A stretch of DNA of 64,000 bases. Source: Mesorhizobium sp. GTDB taxonomy: Bacteria > Pseudomonadota > Alphaproteobacteria > Rhizobiales > Rhizobiaceae. The position numbers were made by a program, and so were the translations under genes. The notes beneath the pieces were generated by a model that did not search any database, had not been told where the DNA came from, and saw only the letters and a list, made by a program, of their open reading frames with translations. Shown in pieces: positions 17,996 through 25,308 of the stretch. Position 1 is the stretch's first letter. Each line of letters begins with the position of its first letter. Where the stretch lies: assembly GCA_004017275.1 (NCBI GenBank), contig SAKE01000020.1, positions 43,685 to 107,684 of the forward strand. The letters run 5' to 3'.

Positions 17996-18268
17996 CTATC
18001 GGACCTGCCGGCCGGAGATCACCCGCAGCCAGGGCGCCAGATGGAAGGCGCTCATCAGGAGATACATCGCCGGCATTCCGGTCAAAGACGGGCCAGTGAG
18101 CGGCGAGGAGCCCATGCACAGCATGACCGCATCGCCAGCCTGAAGACAGGAGAGCAGTGCCATCACGGCAAAGGTCGGTGCCGCGGCCAGGCACAGCCAG
18201 CCGGCGATGCCGAGGGTGGCGTTGCTTTCGGAGGTCGCGCTACCTGTGGCAGAATGGATATCGCTCAT
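17996..18268 (-). CDS. Small predicted membrane protein
   Basis: A 90-aa protein starting MSDIHSATGSATSESN. GIAGWLCLAAAPTFAVMALL is one clear membrane helix, and a second hydrophobic segment (MPAMYLLMSAFHLAPWL) lies near the C-terminus. GAGGAAAAG lies 4 nt before the ATG. I do not recognise a named family. It sits between the alcohol dehydrogenase and the DUF899 gene on the same strand, separated from the latter by a repeat-rich 224 bp. Confidence 0.7.
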   Translation of the reverse strand: MSDIHSATGSATSESNATLGIAGWLCLAAAPTFAVMALLSCLQAGDAVMLCMGSSPLTGPSLTGMPAMYLLMSAFHLAPWLRVISGRQVR

Positions 18269-18312
18269 GGTCTTTTCCTCGATGGCTATGCCAGTGATGA
18301 ACCCAGGACTTG

Positions 18313-18487
18313 GTTTCCTCTCCCTTGCCAAAGGCGGGGGGTCCGAAGGACGGGCGCGACCCGTGGCTCGCCCCGGCAAGGTGGGCCGCGAAGCGGCCGG
18401 AGCGGGGGGCGCAGGGCGCAGCCCCCTCTCCGTCTCGGCTTCGCCGAGCCACCTCTGCCCACTTCGTGGGGCGAGGAGCTGGATGGT
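18313..18487. repeat. GC-rich intergenic repeat with several hairpins
   Basis: The stretch includes stem-loops CTCGGC-TTC-GCCGAG (18434-18448) and CCCAC-TTC-GTGGG (18458-18470), plus a G-run/C-run pair earlier. The style matches dispersed palindromic repeats of rhizobia. No credible gene is present on either strand. Confidence 0.5.
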
Positions 18488-18492
18488 CCTTG

Positions 18493-19242
18493 CTACTCGC
18501 CCTTGTCGCGGAACGCCGCTTCGCCAGCAGCAGAGACCTGTTCCCATGTCTTGTCGGCCCCGGCATCGTAATTATCGTGCCAGTTCCACCAGGAGTAGAG
18601 CGGGGTCTGCGGATAGCCTTCGGGCGAGTCCTCCCAGATCTCCTGGCGGCCGAGCGGCGTCGCGTCGAGATAGCTCCAGACGGTGCCCATCGCCTCGTCG
18701 CCGCGGCTGTTGATGAGATAGGTGCGGAAGATCTTGTCGCCATCGCGGATGAAGACATTGTGGCCGTGCCATTCGTCAACGCCGAAGTCTTTGTCGAAGC
18801 TGTCTGTGATCGTGTACCAGGGCATCTCCCAGTCCATCCGCTGCTTCAGCCGTGCAATATCGGCCTGCGGGGCGCGCGAGGCATATGCAAGCGTGGTGTT
18901 GCGGGCGTTGAGATGGGCGAGGTGGCCGACCTGATCGGCGCCGAGCGAGCAGCCGCGGCACGCATGCTCGGGCCAGCCGAAGACGCCGGGCTCGAAGAAG
19001 GCGCGGTAGACGATCAGCTGGCGGCGGCCTTCGAACAGATCGAGCAGGCTTGCCTTGCCATTCGGCCCTTCGAACACATAGGCCTTGTCGACTTCCATCC
19101 AGGGCATACGCCGGCGCTCGGCAGCCAAGGCATCCTTGGCGCGCAGCGTTGCCTTCTCCTTCACCAACATCTGTTCGCGGGCGGCTTCCCAGTCCTGCCT
19201 TGAAACGATCGGCGGTGTCTTCATCGCGGTGTGCTTGGTCAT
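18493..19242 (-). CDS. DUF899 (thioredoxin-like) family protein
   Basis: A 249-aa protein of the DUF899 family. It starts with the usual IVSRQDWEAAREQMLVKEK region, then LFEGRRQLIVYRAFFEPG, followed by HACRGCSLGADQVGHLAHLN, which carries the CxxC-like pair of these thioredoxin-fold proteins. YSWWNWHDNYD near the end is also typical. Members are of unknown physiological role. The start has AAGGAG 8 nt upstream. The 368-bp region upstream contains the tandem TGAGATGCTCA sites (19449-19481). Confidence 0.88.
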   Translation of the reverse strand: MTKHTAMKTPPIVSRQDWEAAREQMLVKEKATLRAKDALAAERRRMPWMEVDKAYVFEGPNGKASLLDLFEGRRQLIVYRAFFEPGVFGWPEHACRGCSLGADQVGHLAHLNARNTTLAYASRAPQADIARLKQRMDWEMPWYTITDSFDKDFGVDEWHGHNVFIRDGDKIFRTYLINSRGDEAMGTVWSYLDATPLGRQEIWEDSPEGYPQTPLYSWWNWHDNYDAGADKTWEQVSAAGEAAFRDKGE

Positions 19243-19305
19243 TGTTCGTCTCCTTTGCCTGTCTGTTGTTGATTGCCCTGAGGTAGAATAGGGCGGTGAA
19301 GTTCC

Positions 19306-19336
19306 GGGGTGGGAGTTACAACTGTGACGGGATTTG
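19306..19336. repeat. Direct repeat copy 1 (degenerate duplicate of the 19611 gene leader)
   Basis: A 31-bp stretch beginning GGGGTGGGAGTTACAA that differs by one base from 19579-19609. Similarity continues imperfectly on both sides (TAGGGCGG before; CACCGC, TGGCGC and CGCTCGGC after), so it looks like a decayed copy of the 5' end of the regulator gene at 19611. Confidence 0.7.
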
Positions 19337-19448
19337 CAGGACCCGGTCCACCGCAGCAGGGGTGGCGCATCCGGTCACTGCGCTCGGCCGTGTCGTTCAT
19401 CGCGAAGAGAGGCATGTCGTCGGAGTCAGGCATGTCGGTGATCCCTTA

Positions 19449-19481
19449 TGAGATGCTTAATATTGATACCTGAGATGCTCA
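19449..19481. promoter_or_regulatory. Tandem 11-bp operator candidate, site A
   Basis: TGAGATGCTTA at 19449-19459 and TGAGATGCTCA at 19471-19481, start-to-start 22 bp. The second is an exact CTGAG-ATG-CTCAG palindrome with its flanks. The same arrangement with the same period occurs at 23472-23504. It lies between the DUF899 gene (minus) and the regulator gene at 19611 (plus). Confidence 0.7.
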
Positions 19482-19578
19482 GGCTAGCGAATGCGAATAT
19501 TGGCGTCAACGATGGCTGCCAGCGTCGATACCGTCTTGCTGGTTGACTGCCATGACTTAAGTTAGGGCGGGCAGCGCT

Positions 19579-19609
19579 GGGGTGGGAGTTACAAGTGTGA
19601 CGGGATTTG
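19579..19609. repeat. Direct repeat copy 2, overlapping the ribosome site of the 19611 gene
   Basis: The partner of 19306-19336 (30 of 31 bases). Its 3' end contains GGGA, the likely ribosome site of the ATG at 19611. Confidence 0.7.
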
Positions 19610-19610
19610 A

Positions 19611-20831
19611 ATGGACTCGCTGATCACCGCGGCGGCGCTGGCGCTGGCCGGGGGCAATCCGCTCGGCGCGCTGGATCGCGTCGCCTTGCGTGAAGACCCG
19701 CCGGCACTGGCGCTGCGCGGCATCGCCATGGCGCAACTCGGCGACCTCGATCGCGCCAAGACGCTGCTGCGGCGGGCGGCGCGTGGCTTCGGCCCGAAAG
19801 AGGCCGTGGCGCGCGCCAGATGCGTCGTCGCCGAGGCGGAGATCGCGCTGGTCTCGCGTGATCTGGGGTGGCCCGCCAAGGCTCTGGACGCCGCGCGGGC
19901 GACGCTGGAAAAGCATGGCGACCGGCTGAACGCCGCGCATGCCGGTCACCTCAAGGTCCGGCGCCTGCTGCTGATCGGCCGCCTCGACGAGGCTGAAGAC
20001 GTGCTGGCCGGGCTCGATCCGATGCCGCTTCCGCCGGCCTCGAGAGCCGCGCATGAGCTCGCCGTCGCCGGCATCGCGATGCGGCGTCTCAAAACGAAGC
20101 CAGCGCGCAGGGCGTTGGAGTGGGCACGCCATGCCGCCCGCCGGGCCGGCATTGCGGGCCTGATCGCGGAGGTCGATAGCGCCTTCCTGGCGCTCGCCAC
20201 GCCGGCGGCGCGGCTGATCGCGGGTGGTGAGCAGCGCCCCTTGCTGCTCGAGGAGGTCGAGGCGTTGCTGGCGTCGCCGGCGCTGGTGATCGACAGCTTC
20301 CGTTATGCCGCGCGCAGGCAGGAAACCATGGTCTCGCTGGCAACGCGCCCGGTGCTGTTTGCGCTGGCACGAACGCTCGCCGAAGCATGGCCGGGCGATG
20401 TATCGAGGGCGAAGCTTATCGCTGAAGCCTTCGGCGGCAGGCACGCCGATGAATCGCATCGGGCGCGGCTGCGGGTCGAGATCGGCCGGCTGCGCGCCGA
20501 ACTGCGAGGGCTGGCCGATATCGGTGCCACAAGCCAAGGTTTCGCGCTGCTACCGCACCAGGCCGGCGAAGTGATGGTGCTGGCGCGGCCGATCGAGGAG
20601 CGGCACGCGGCGGTGCTGGCCTTCCTCGCCGATGGTGAATCCTGGGCGAGTTCGGCGCTGGCGCTGGCGCTCGGCACCGGCCAACGCAGCGTGCAGCGGG
20701 CGCTTGAGCAGCTTGGTGAGGCCGGCAAGGTGCAGTTTTTCGGGCATGGCCGGGCGCGCCGCTGGATGACGCCGCCGGTGGCGGGATTCACGACGACCTT
20801 GTTACTCCCGTCGCCGCTGCCGAATGGTTAG
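19611..20831 (+). CDS. Winged-helix transcriptional regulator-like protein with helical N-terminal domain
   Basis: A 406-aa, Ala/Leu/Arg-rich protein. The N-terminal 200 residues are helical, with TPR-like spacing (GDLDRAKTLLRRAARGFGPK; GRLDEAEDVLAGLDPMPL). The C-terminal part looks like a winged helix: ALALGTGQRSVQRALEQLGE with a basic wing GHGRARRWMTPP. The DNA-binding role is inferred from this. The ribosome site lies within a direct repeat. The ATG start begins 15 bp before codon GGC GGC repeats and no other start fits better. It is followed after 15 bp by the beta-propeller gene, so they probably form an operon. Confidence 0.7.
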   Translation: MDSLITAAALALAGGNPLGALDRVALREDPPALALRGIAMAQLGDLDRAKTLLRRAARGFGPKEAVARARCVVAEAEIALVSRDLGWPAKALDAARATLEKHGDRLNAAHAGHLKVRRLLLIGRLDEAEDVLAGLDPMPLPPASRAAHELAVAGIAMRRLKTKPARRALEWARHAARRAGIAGLIAEVDSAFLALATPAARLIAGGEQRPLLLEEVEALLASPALVIDSFRYAARRQETMVSLATRPVLFALARTLAEAWPGDVSRAKLIAEAFGGRHADESHRARLRVEIGRLRAELRGLADIGATSQGFALLPHQAGEVMVLARPIEERHAAVLAFLADGESWASSALALALGTGQRSVQRALEQLGEAGKVQFFGHGRARRWMTPPVAGFTTTLLLPSPLPNG

Positions 20832-20846
20832 GAAAGGCGGGACCAC

Positions 20847-21497
20847 ATGATTGAGGATCAAGATATGAAACATTCAGCAGCCGAAATCCTGCGTGAATAC
20901 GGACCTTTTCCGGATGTGGAGAGGGTGCATGGGGTGAGCTTTGACGGCAACAGCGTCTGGTTTGCCTCGGGTGAGAAGCTGAACGCCTTCGATCCGGAGA
21001 GCGGGGAGGCGCTGCGCTCGATCGATGTCGCGGCACATGCCGGCACCGCCTATGACGGCCAGCATTTCTTCCAGCTTGCCAACGACCGCATTCAGAAGAT
21101 CGACCCTGGTACCGGTCAGGTGCTGGCGACCATTCCAGCGCCAGGCGCTGGCGCCGATTCCGGACTGACCTGGGCCGAAGGGACGCTCTGGGTGGGGCAA
21201 TACCGCGAGCGCAAGATCCACCAGGTCGACCCGGAGACAGGAGCAATCCTGCGCACCATCGAATCCAGCCGCTTCGTCACCGGGGTGACATGGGTCGACG
21301 GCGAGCTGTGGCACGCCACCTGGGAAGGCGACCAGAGCGATCTGCGCCGCGTCGATCCGAAGTCAGGCAAGGTTCTGGAGAAGCTCGACATGCCGGCCGG
21401 CATGGGCGTGTCGGGGCTGGAATCCGACGGTGGCGACCGCCTCTATTGCGGCAGCACATCCGCCGGGGTGGTGCGGGCGGTGCGCCGACCGCGTTAG
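20847..21497 (+). CDS. Beta-propeller (PQQ-like / glutamine-cyclotransferase-like) protein
   Basis: A 216-aa protein made of four or five repeated blades: GVSFDGNSVWFASGEKLNAF, GTAYDGQHFFQLANDRIQKI, GLTWAEGTLWVGQYRERKIH and GVTWVDGELWHATWEGDQ. Each blade ends in D-P-x-[ST]-G-x-x-L. No signal peptide is visible, so it is probably cytoplasmic. Such proteins resemble glutaminyl cyclotransferase or SMP-30-like propellers, but catalytic residues cannot be assigned. The start is ATG 20847 (AAAGGCGGG upstream) or ATG 20865 (GAGG upstream). Confidence 0.7.
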   Translation: MIEDQDMKHSAAEILREYGPFPDVERVHGVSFDGNSVWFASGEKLNAFDPESGEALRSIDVAAHAGTAYDGQHFFQLANDRIQKIDPGTGQVLATIPAPGAGADSGLTWAEGTLWVGQYRERKIHQVDPETGAILRTIESSRFVTGVTWVDGELWHATWEGDQSDLRRVDPKSGKVLEKLDMPAGMGVSGLESDGGDRLYCGSTSAGVVRAVRRPR

Positions 21498-21600
21498 AGT
21501 GGCAGGGCTCCGAACTCAGGTTAACAGAAGACCCGACGACAGCCAGTTCGGCGGTGTCGGCAGTTTTGCGCCGGTAGCTTTTCAGGATAGGAATTTTTTC

Positions 21601-21684
21601 TTGACCCGGTGCCGTCAGCTATGGTACATATTTGTCCATGGTGCTGATTTGCGCCAGCGACCCGCCGCACAGGCGGTTTTTTTG
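21601..21684 (+). ncRNA. Candidate very short RNA: promoter, two hairpins and terminator
   Basis: TTGACC (21601-21606), an 18-bp spacer and TACATA (21625-21630) form a promoter-like pair. About 10 nt downstream comes a hairpin (GGTGCTG with CAGC-G-ACC), and then CCGCC-GCACA-GGCGG followed by seven T (21662-21683), a good intrinsic terminator. The implied transcript is about 48 nt. It may instead be an attenuator or simply the terminator of the propeller operon with a chance promoter upstream. Confidence 0.4.
21662..21683 (+). terminator. Intrinsic terminator
   Basis: Stem CCGCC/GGCGG with loop GCACA and a run of seven T. It is the clearest rho-independent terminator in the window and lies 165 bp after the beta-propeller stop. 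Confidence 0.75.
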
Positions 21685-21769
21685 TTTAATGCTCCGTCAG
21701 CCTACGCGCCGGCGAAGACTCCGAACCAACCCGTTAACCCGACGACCCGCTCTAACCCTTTGTTTTGAC

Positions 21770-21813
21770 GCAATTCCGGACGGAAAACCGTGTCACACTT
21801 TTCCTGGGATTGC
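21770..21813. repeat. Dispersed palindromic repeat (hairpin)
   Basis: GCAATTCC at the left pairs with GGGATTGC at the right (one wobble), and inner GGAAAA pairs with TTTTCC. Related hairpins around GCAATTCCGGACGGAAAACC are common between genes in rhizobia (from memory, not checked). Confidence 0.65.
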
Positions 21814-21964
21814 TCAAAGCCCGAATCTTTCAACGCAAAGATCCGGACCGCAAATCGCACGCAGCAAATTTGTCCGCTGCCAACTGGCCGTCGCCCCCTG
21901 TCGAACCTAGATAGGGCATGCGCCGGGCGAACCGCCTGGGCCATCTTTGCAAGGAATCCCCACC

Positions 21965-22813
21965 ATGTCTGAACAGCTCACCATGCCTGAAAAGATTGTG
22001 TTGAACGACGGCTCCGCCATTCCCCAGCTCGGCCTTGGCGTGTGGCAGGTAGACCAGGATATCACCGCCGAGGTGGTGGGCTGGGGGATCGAGGCCGGCT
22101 ATCGCCTGATCGACACCGCCGAGGGCTATCAGAACGAGGAGGGGGTCGGAGAGGCGATCCGCGGCGCCGGCGTGCCGAGAAGCGAGTTGTTCATCACCTC
22201 CAAGCTACGCAACGGCGCGCACCAGCGCGATGCGGCGCTGCGCGCCTTCGACGAGACGATGAAGAAGCTCGGCGTTGAACAAATCGACCTGTTCCTGATC
22301 CACTGGCCGGTGCCCAGCCAGGACAAATATGTCGAGGCTTGGAAGACGCTGGTCGAACTCAGGCAAGCCGGCCGCATCAAGTCGATCGGCGTTTCGAATT
22401 TCAACCAAGATCATCTGGAGCGGATCATCGCCGGGACGGGCGTGACGCCCGTCGTCAACCAGATCGAGCTGCATCCCCAGTTTCAGCAGCGCGGCATCAG
22501 GGACTTTCATACCAGGCATGACATCCGCCTCGAAAGCTGGAGCCCGCTGGGCAGCGGCCGGCTGCTGAGCGATCCGACCTTGGCAAGCATTGCCAGGAAG
22601 CACGGCAAGTCGGTGGCCCAGATCATCATCCGCTGGCATCTCGGGGAGGGGCTGATCGTCATTCCAAAATCGATCCGCCAGGACCGCATCGACGCCAATT
22701 TCGATGTCTTCGATTTCGAACTCGATGCGCAGGATCTGCAGACGATCCGGGGTATGGATTCGCCCGATGGCCGCAACGGGCCGAACCCAGCTACGGCCGC
22801 GTTTCTGTTCTGA
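21965..22813 (+). CDS. Aldo/keto reductase
   Basis: A 282-aa AKR-superfamily enzyme with a TIM barrel. Family residues are visible: the Asp and Tyr of LIDTAEGYQNEEGVGEAI, the catalytic Lys in ITSKLRNG, and the catalytic His in FLIHWPVP. The NADPH-binding tail has VIPKSIRQDRIDAN. It resembles the 2,5-diketo-D-gluconate reductase branch, which reduces small carbonyls. The start is ATG 21965 (AAGGAA upstream); an in-frame upstream start at 21947 is less likely. It is followed by half of a RIME-like hairpin that may act as a terminator. Confidence 0.93.
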   Translation: MSEQLTMPEKIVLNDGSAIPQLGLGVWQVDQDITAEVVGWGIEAGYRLIDTAEGYQNEEGVGEAIRGAGVPRSELFITSKLRNGAHQRDAALRAFDETMKKLGVEQIDLFLIHWPVPSQDKYVEAWKTLVELRQAGRIKSIGVSNFNQDHLERIIAGTGVTPVVNQIELHPQFQQRGIRDFHTRHDIRLESWSPLGSGRLLSDPTLASIARKHGKSVAQIIIRWHLGEGLIVIPKSIRQDRIDANFDVFDFELDAQDLQTIRGMDSPDGRNGPNPATAAFLF

Positions 22814-22843
22814 GGATTACTTAAAGACGCGGATGGCGAAGCT

Positions 22844-22874
22844 GCCAATCTCGCCCGCAAGGGGGGAGATTGGC
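22844..22874. repeat. RIME-like half element (single hairpin)
   Basis: GCCAATCTC pairs with GAGATTGGC around a short GC-rich loop. It is one arm of the dispersed element and lies just between the convergent aldo/keto reductase and cupin genes, where it could also serve as a terminator. Confidence 0.6.
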
Positions 22875-22876
22875 TG

Positions 22877-23455
22877 TCATCCCGGTTTTCGCCAATCGCC
22901 AGCCGGCATTGCGCCCTGCTCAATGGGCTGGGCGCCGGCCAGATAGCGGTCGTTGTCGAAGGGCTCGGCTTGGTTGCTTTGCAAATCCCAGAGTTGCCGG
23001 TGGGTCGCCGGCAGATTGCCCAGATAGACGTGAAGCGCGCCCGACCGCGCATTGCCGGTGTTGGCGACCGAATGCACGGTGTGTGGGGGCAGGTGCAGCA
23101 CGGTGGGTGCGGTGGAGTCCTGCCGTTGCGGAGCGTCGAGCTTGCTGGCCGCGTCGGGGTAGATGAAGTTTGTCTCGCCGCCCTTGTAGATGCCGATCAG
23201 CGCATCCATCAGGTGGTTGTGGGGCGGATACTGCAGGCCCGGCGACAGCGTTATGTGGTAGATCGTCAAATTCCGGCTTGCGTGGAGCAGCACCTCGTCG
23301 TCTTCTTCCTCATGGGCGAGCACCCCCAATGTGTGAAGACGGTTGGTATGTTCGCCCAGAACGGCCCTTGTCCGGGCGAGGGGATCGGGGCTTCCGGCGG
23401 CGTTGACGATATCATCGACAACCGCGTAGAGAGGTGAGCCAACGGGGATAGCCAT
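22877..23455 (-). CDS. Cupin-fold protein, cysteine-dioxygenase-like
   Basis: A 192-aa cupin. The metal-binding motif is visible as YPPHNHLMDALIGIYKGGET (His-x-His and Glu), with the second His in LPPHTVHSVANTG. Size and motif spacing resemble cysteine-dioxygenase-like or 3-HAO-like cupins, but I cannot identify the substrate. The promoter region, shared with the divergent GntR gene, carries the tandem site B (23472-23504), so the GntR protein is a likely controller. Confidence 0.78.
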   Translation of the reverse strand: MAIPVGSPLYAVVDDIVNAAGSPDPLARTRAVLGEHTNRLHTLGVLAHEEEDDEVLLHASRNLTIYHITLSPGLQYPPHNHLMDALIGIYKGGETNFIYPDAASKLDAPQRQDSTAPTVLHLPPHTVHSVANTGNARSGALHVYLGNLPATHRQLWDLQSNQAEPFDNDRYLAGAQPIEQGAMPAGDWRKPG

Positions 23456-23471
23456 TGCCAGTTCTCGCTTT

Positions 23472-23504
23472 TGAGATGATCAATTTGTTAGTCTGAGATG
23501 CTCA
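23472..23504. promoter_or_regulatory. Tandem 11-bp operator candidate, site B
   Basis: TGAGATGATCA at 23472-23482 and TGAGATGCTCA at 23494-23504, start-to-start 22 bp. The 17-bp CTGAGATGCTCAGGCTA block is identical to that of site A. It lies in the 101-bp gap between the cupin gene and the GntR gene, which are divergent. Confidence 0.75.
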
Positions 23505-23556
23505 GGCTAATCAATGTCGATGGCGACGTCAACCGGACCGCCAGAACGGGACAAGC

Positions 23557-24309
23557 ATGAGCCGTCGCGATTTCATAGCCGCATCGCCGAAACCGGCCCC
23601 GTCCGCCGGCCCCGCCGCGGCGCCGTCGACCGCCGACCTGCTGCGCAGCGAGCAGGCCTATGAGCAGGTGAAGAGCGACATTGTCGCCTGTGTGCTGCGC
23701 CCAGGTGAAACGCTGACGGAAAAGCAGATCGGCGATCGATATCAGATCCGGAAGGCGACCATCCGCGCGGCGCTGACCCGGCTGATGCAGGAAGGGCTGG
23801 TCAGGAGCGAGCCGCGCCGTGGCTATGTCATCACGCCCCTGACGCTGCGCGATGTCGCCGAGATATTCGATGTCCGCACTCTGATCGAGCCGGAAGTGTT
23901 CCGGGTTGCCGCGTTAGGCCTCACCGAGCGCGGGCTCGAAGATGTCAGGCAGGCAGCGAAGAAAGTGCTGAAGCCTGAGACGCTGCGCAGCCATGTTGCG
24001 TTCCTTGCGGCTGATCGGGCCTTTCGTCTTGCTTTGGCGGAGCTGTCCGGAAATCCCCGCCTGGCGCAGCTGCTGGGTCAGATACTCGACCAGTCGGAGA
24101 GGGTTCTCCACCTCGGCTTCAGATCGCGCGATTTCACGCAGCTGATCATCGGCCAGCAAAGGGACCTGATTCAGGCCTGCGAGGTGAGCGAAGTTTCCGG
24201 CATCGTCAAACTCGCCCGCTCGCAGTGCCTCACGCTCAAGAAGCAAGTGCTCGAAGCCCTGCTTACGGGCGCCAAGCTTCAGGAAGCCAATTTGCAGGAC
24301 TTCGCTTGA
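23557..24309 (+). CDS. GntR family transcriptional regulator (FCD subfamily)
   Basis: A 250-aa protein. After a Pro/Ala-rich tail of about 30 residues comes the GntR winged helix: LTEKQIGDRYQIRKATIRAA followed by LTRLMQEGLVRSEPRRGYVI. The C-terminal FCD domain of helices starts at TLRDVAEIFDVRTLIEPEVF, with the usual metal/ligand pocket. It is divergent from the cupin, and the tandem sites are a good fit for two dimers bound two helical turns apart. Confidence 0.92.
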   Translation: MSRRDFIAASPKPAPSAGPAAAPSTADLLRSEQAYEQVKSDIVACVLRPGETLTEKQIGDRYQIRKATIRAALTRLMQEGLVRSEPRRGYVITPLTLRDVAEIFDVRTLIEPEVFRVAALGLTERGLEDVRQAAKKVLKPETLRSHVAFLAADRAFRLALAELSGNPRLAQLLGQILDQSERVLHLGFRSRDFTQLIIGQQRDLIQACEVSEVSGIVKLARSQCLTLKKQVLEALLTGAKLQEANLQDFA

Positions 24310-24330
24310 GGAGAGATGGCCAGTAAAGTT

Positions 24331-24357
24331 GCCAATCTCCCCCCTCGTGGGGGAGAT
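24331..24357. repeat. RIME-like half element
   Basis: GCCAATCTCCCCC then CTCGT then GGGGGAGAT, one arm of the dispersed element. It is adjacent to the DUF559 remnant, a common pairing in this group (from memory). Confidence 0.65.
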
Positions 24358-24377
24358 GTCGCTGTCCGGCCAACATA

Positions 24378-24533
24378 TCAGGGTATTCCGGCCAAACCTG
24401 CTGCGATGACAATATGTTGGCAGACATTGTCGATGTCGCGGATAACATCGTCATTCCAGAAGCGCAGGACGGTCCGACCATCCCGCTCCAATCGCACTGA
24501 CCTTGCTTCGTCAGGCAGCGGTGTGTGAGGCAT
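24378..24533 (-). pseudogene. DUF559 endonuclease-domain remnant (internal deletion)
   Basis: A 51-residue frame beginning MPHTPLPDEA and continuing VLRFWNDDVIRDIDNVCQHI. The start and the C-terminal VLRFWND motif match DUF559 (Vsr-like fold) proteins, but the central catalytic region of about 80 residues is missing, as if cut out by an internal deletion. It is probably non-functional. A RIME-like arm lies just downstream. Confidence 0.65.
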
Positions 24534-24580
24534 TGTCAATGTTTCGGTGATTGTCGAGGTTGGCGCTCTACGGCGCGCGC

Positions 24581-24886
24581 CTAAATCCCCGAGCCGTCGA
24601 GCTGCTCGGCGTCTTCGCCTTCCCATGGCGCCGGCATGGAGGCGCGGCTGAGGTTGGCCGTCGGCAGCGGCATCCAGCATTTCAATTCCGGTTCGGCGTA
24701 TTCGATGACACGCCCGGGCGAGGAGTCGGACGCGCGCCAGCCTTCCGAGGCGAACTGGTCGGCGCGCGACCAATAGGCAAGGTCGACTTCCGCCGGCCCC
24801 TGTTCGGACGGGCGCACCGTGACCAGGATGCGGCTGCCATCCCTCGGCGCCGTCGACATGTGGCGCCACCGTTCGGGCTCGTCCAT
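24581..24886 (-). CDS. Hypothetical protein (about 101 aa)
   Basis: A 101-aa protein starting MDEPERWRHMSTAPRDGSRI with GAGGAGG about 9 nt upstream. The opening WRHMSTAPRDGSRILVTVRP resembles short phage or Rhizobiales DUF551-like proteins. No signal peptide, membrane segment or catalytic motif is visible. Function unknown. Confidence 0.6.
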   Translation of the reverse strand: MDEPERWRHMSTAPRDGSRILVTVRPSEQGPAEVDLAYWSRADQFASEGWRASDSSPGRVIEYAEPELKCWMPLPTANLSRASMPAPWEGEDAEQLDGSGI

Positions 24887-25308
24887 CGCAATTCCTCCTC
24901 GCACCTGTAGCGTTGGTGGAGTGTCGCCTTGCGGTCCGAAGGGGTCAACCCAAAGTTTGCGCCAGGGCGCGGGTCTATACGATGTCAGAATCAGAACAAG
25001 ATGGGACCCAGGCGAAGTTGGCGACCGACGTATACTGTGGGGAGCATGGGGAACTTGAAGACGTCGGTCGCCCGGGCGGGGTTGGGACGCACCACGTTGG
25101 GGACGCGATGCAAGGTCAGGCTAAGCGGGTGCCTGATATCTTCAATCGAAACGCCGGCTCATGGTGAACGACTGGTTACTATCCACAGGGCTCAGCCGAC
25201 AGACACCGTCAGGACAGCTGTGTGCAACGCAGAGCTGCCGGCCATGCGTGCTCGACGGGCCGTGATCCGGTTGATAAGCCCGTCTGCGAAAGGAGCGCCT
25301 GAGTCGAG
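24887..25308. other. 422-bp intergenic region, nothing identified
   Basis: It contains a plus-strand open frame (24981-25167, about 61 codons, acidic) without a good ribosome site or known product, and no repeat element. The HerA-like gene promoter should be here. I saw no clear regulatory structure. Confidence 0.4.

Larger units (their letters stand above)
21498..21964. other. 467-bp intergenic region with a promoter-terminator unit and a dispersed hairpin repeat
   Basis: It holds the compact promoter/hairpin/T-tract unit (21601-21684) and a palindromic repeat (21770-21813). No open frame with a credible ribosome site was found. The aldo/keto reductase promoter must lie in the last 150 bp, but no clear -35/-10 pair was chosen. 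Confidence 0.5.

Noticed and set aside
18310..19203. 297-codon plus-strand frame
   Set aside because: Antisense to DUF899, starting within a repeat element.
19239..19433. Leader peptide gene upstream of DUF899
   Set aside because: It overlaps by ATGA and has an AAGGGA site, but lies in decayed duplicate DNA and has no homologue I recognise. Mentioned as a possibility only.
24981..25167. Short acidic plus-strand frame (about 61 codons)
   Set aside because: No ribosome site, no homology recognised, no partner; left as intergenic.
25172..25193. DnaA-box-like CTATCCACAG near the HerA-like gene
   Set aside because: A single imperfect match without clustering or AT-rich unwinding region.
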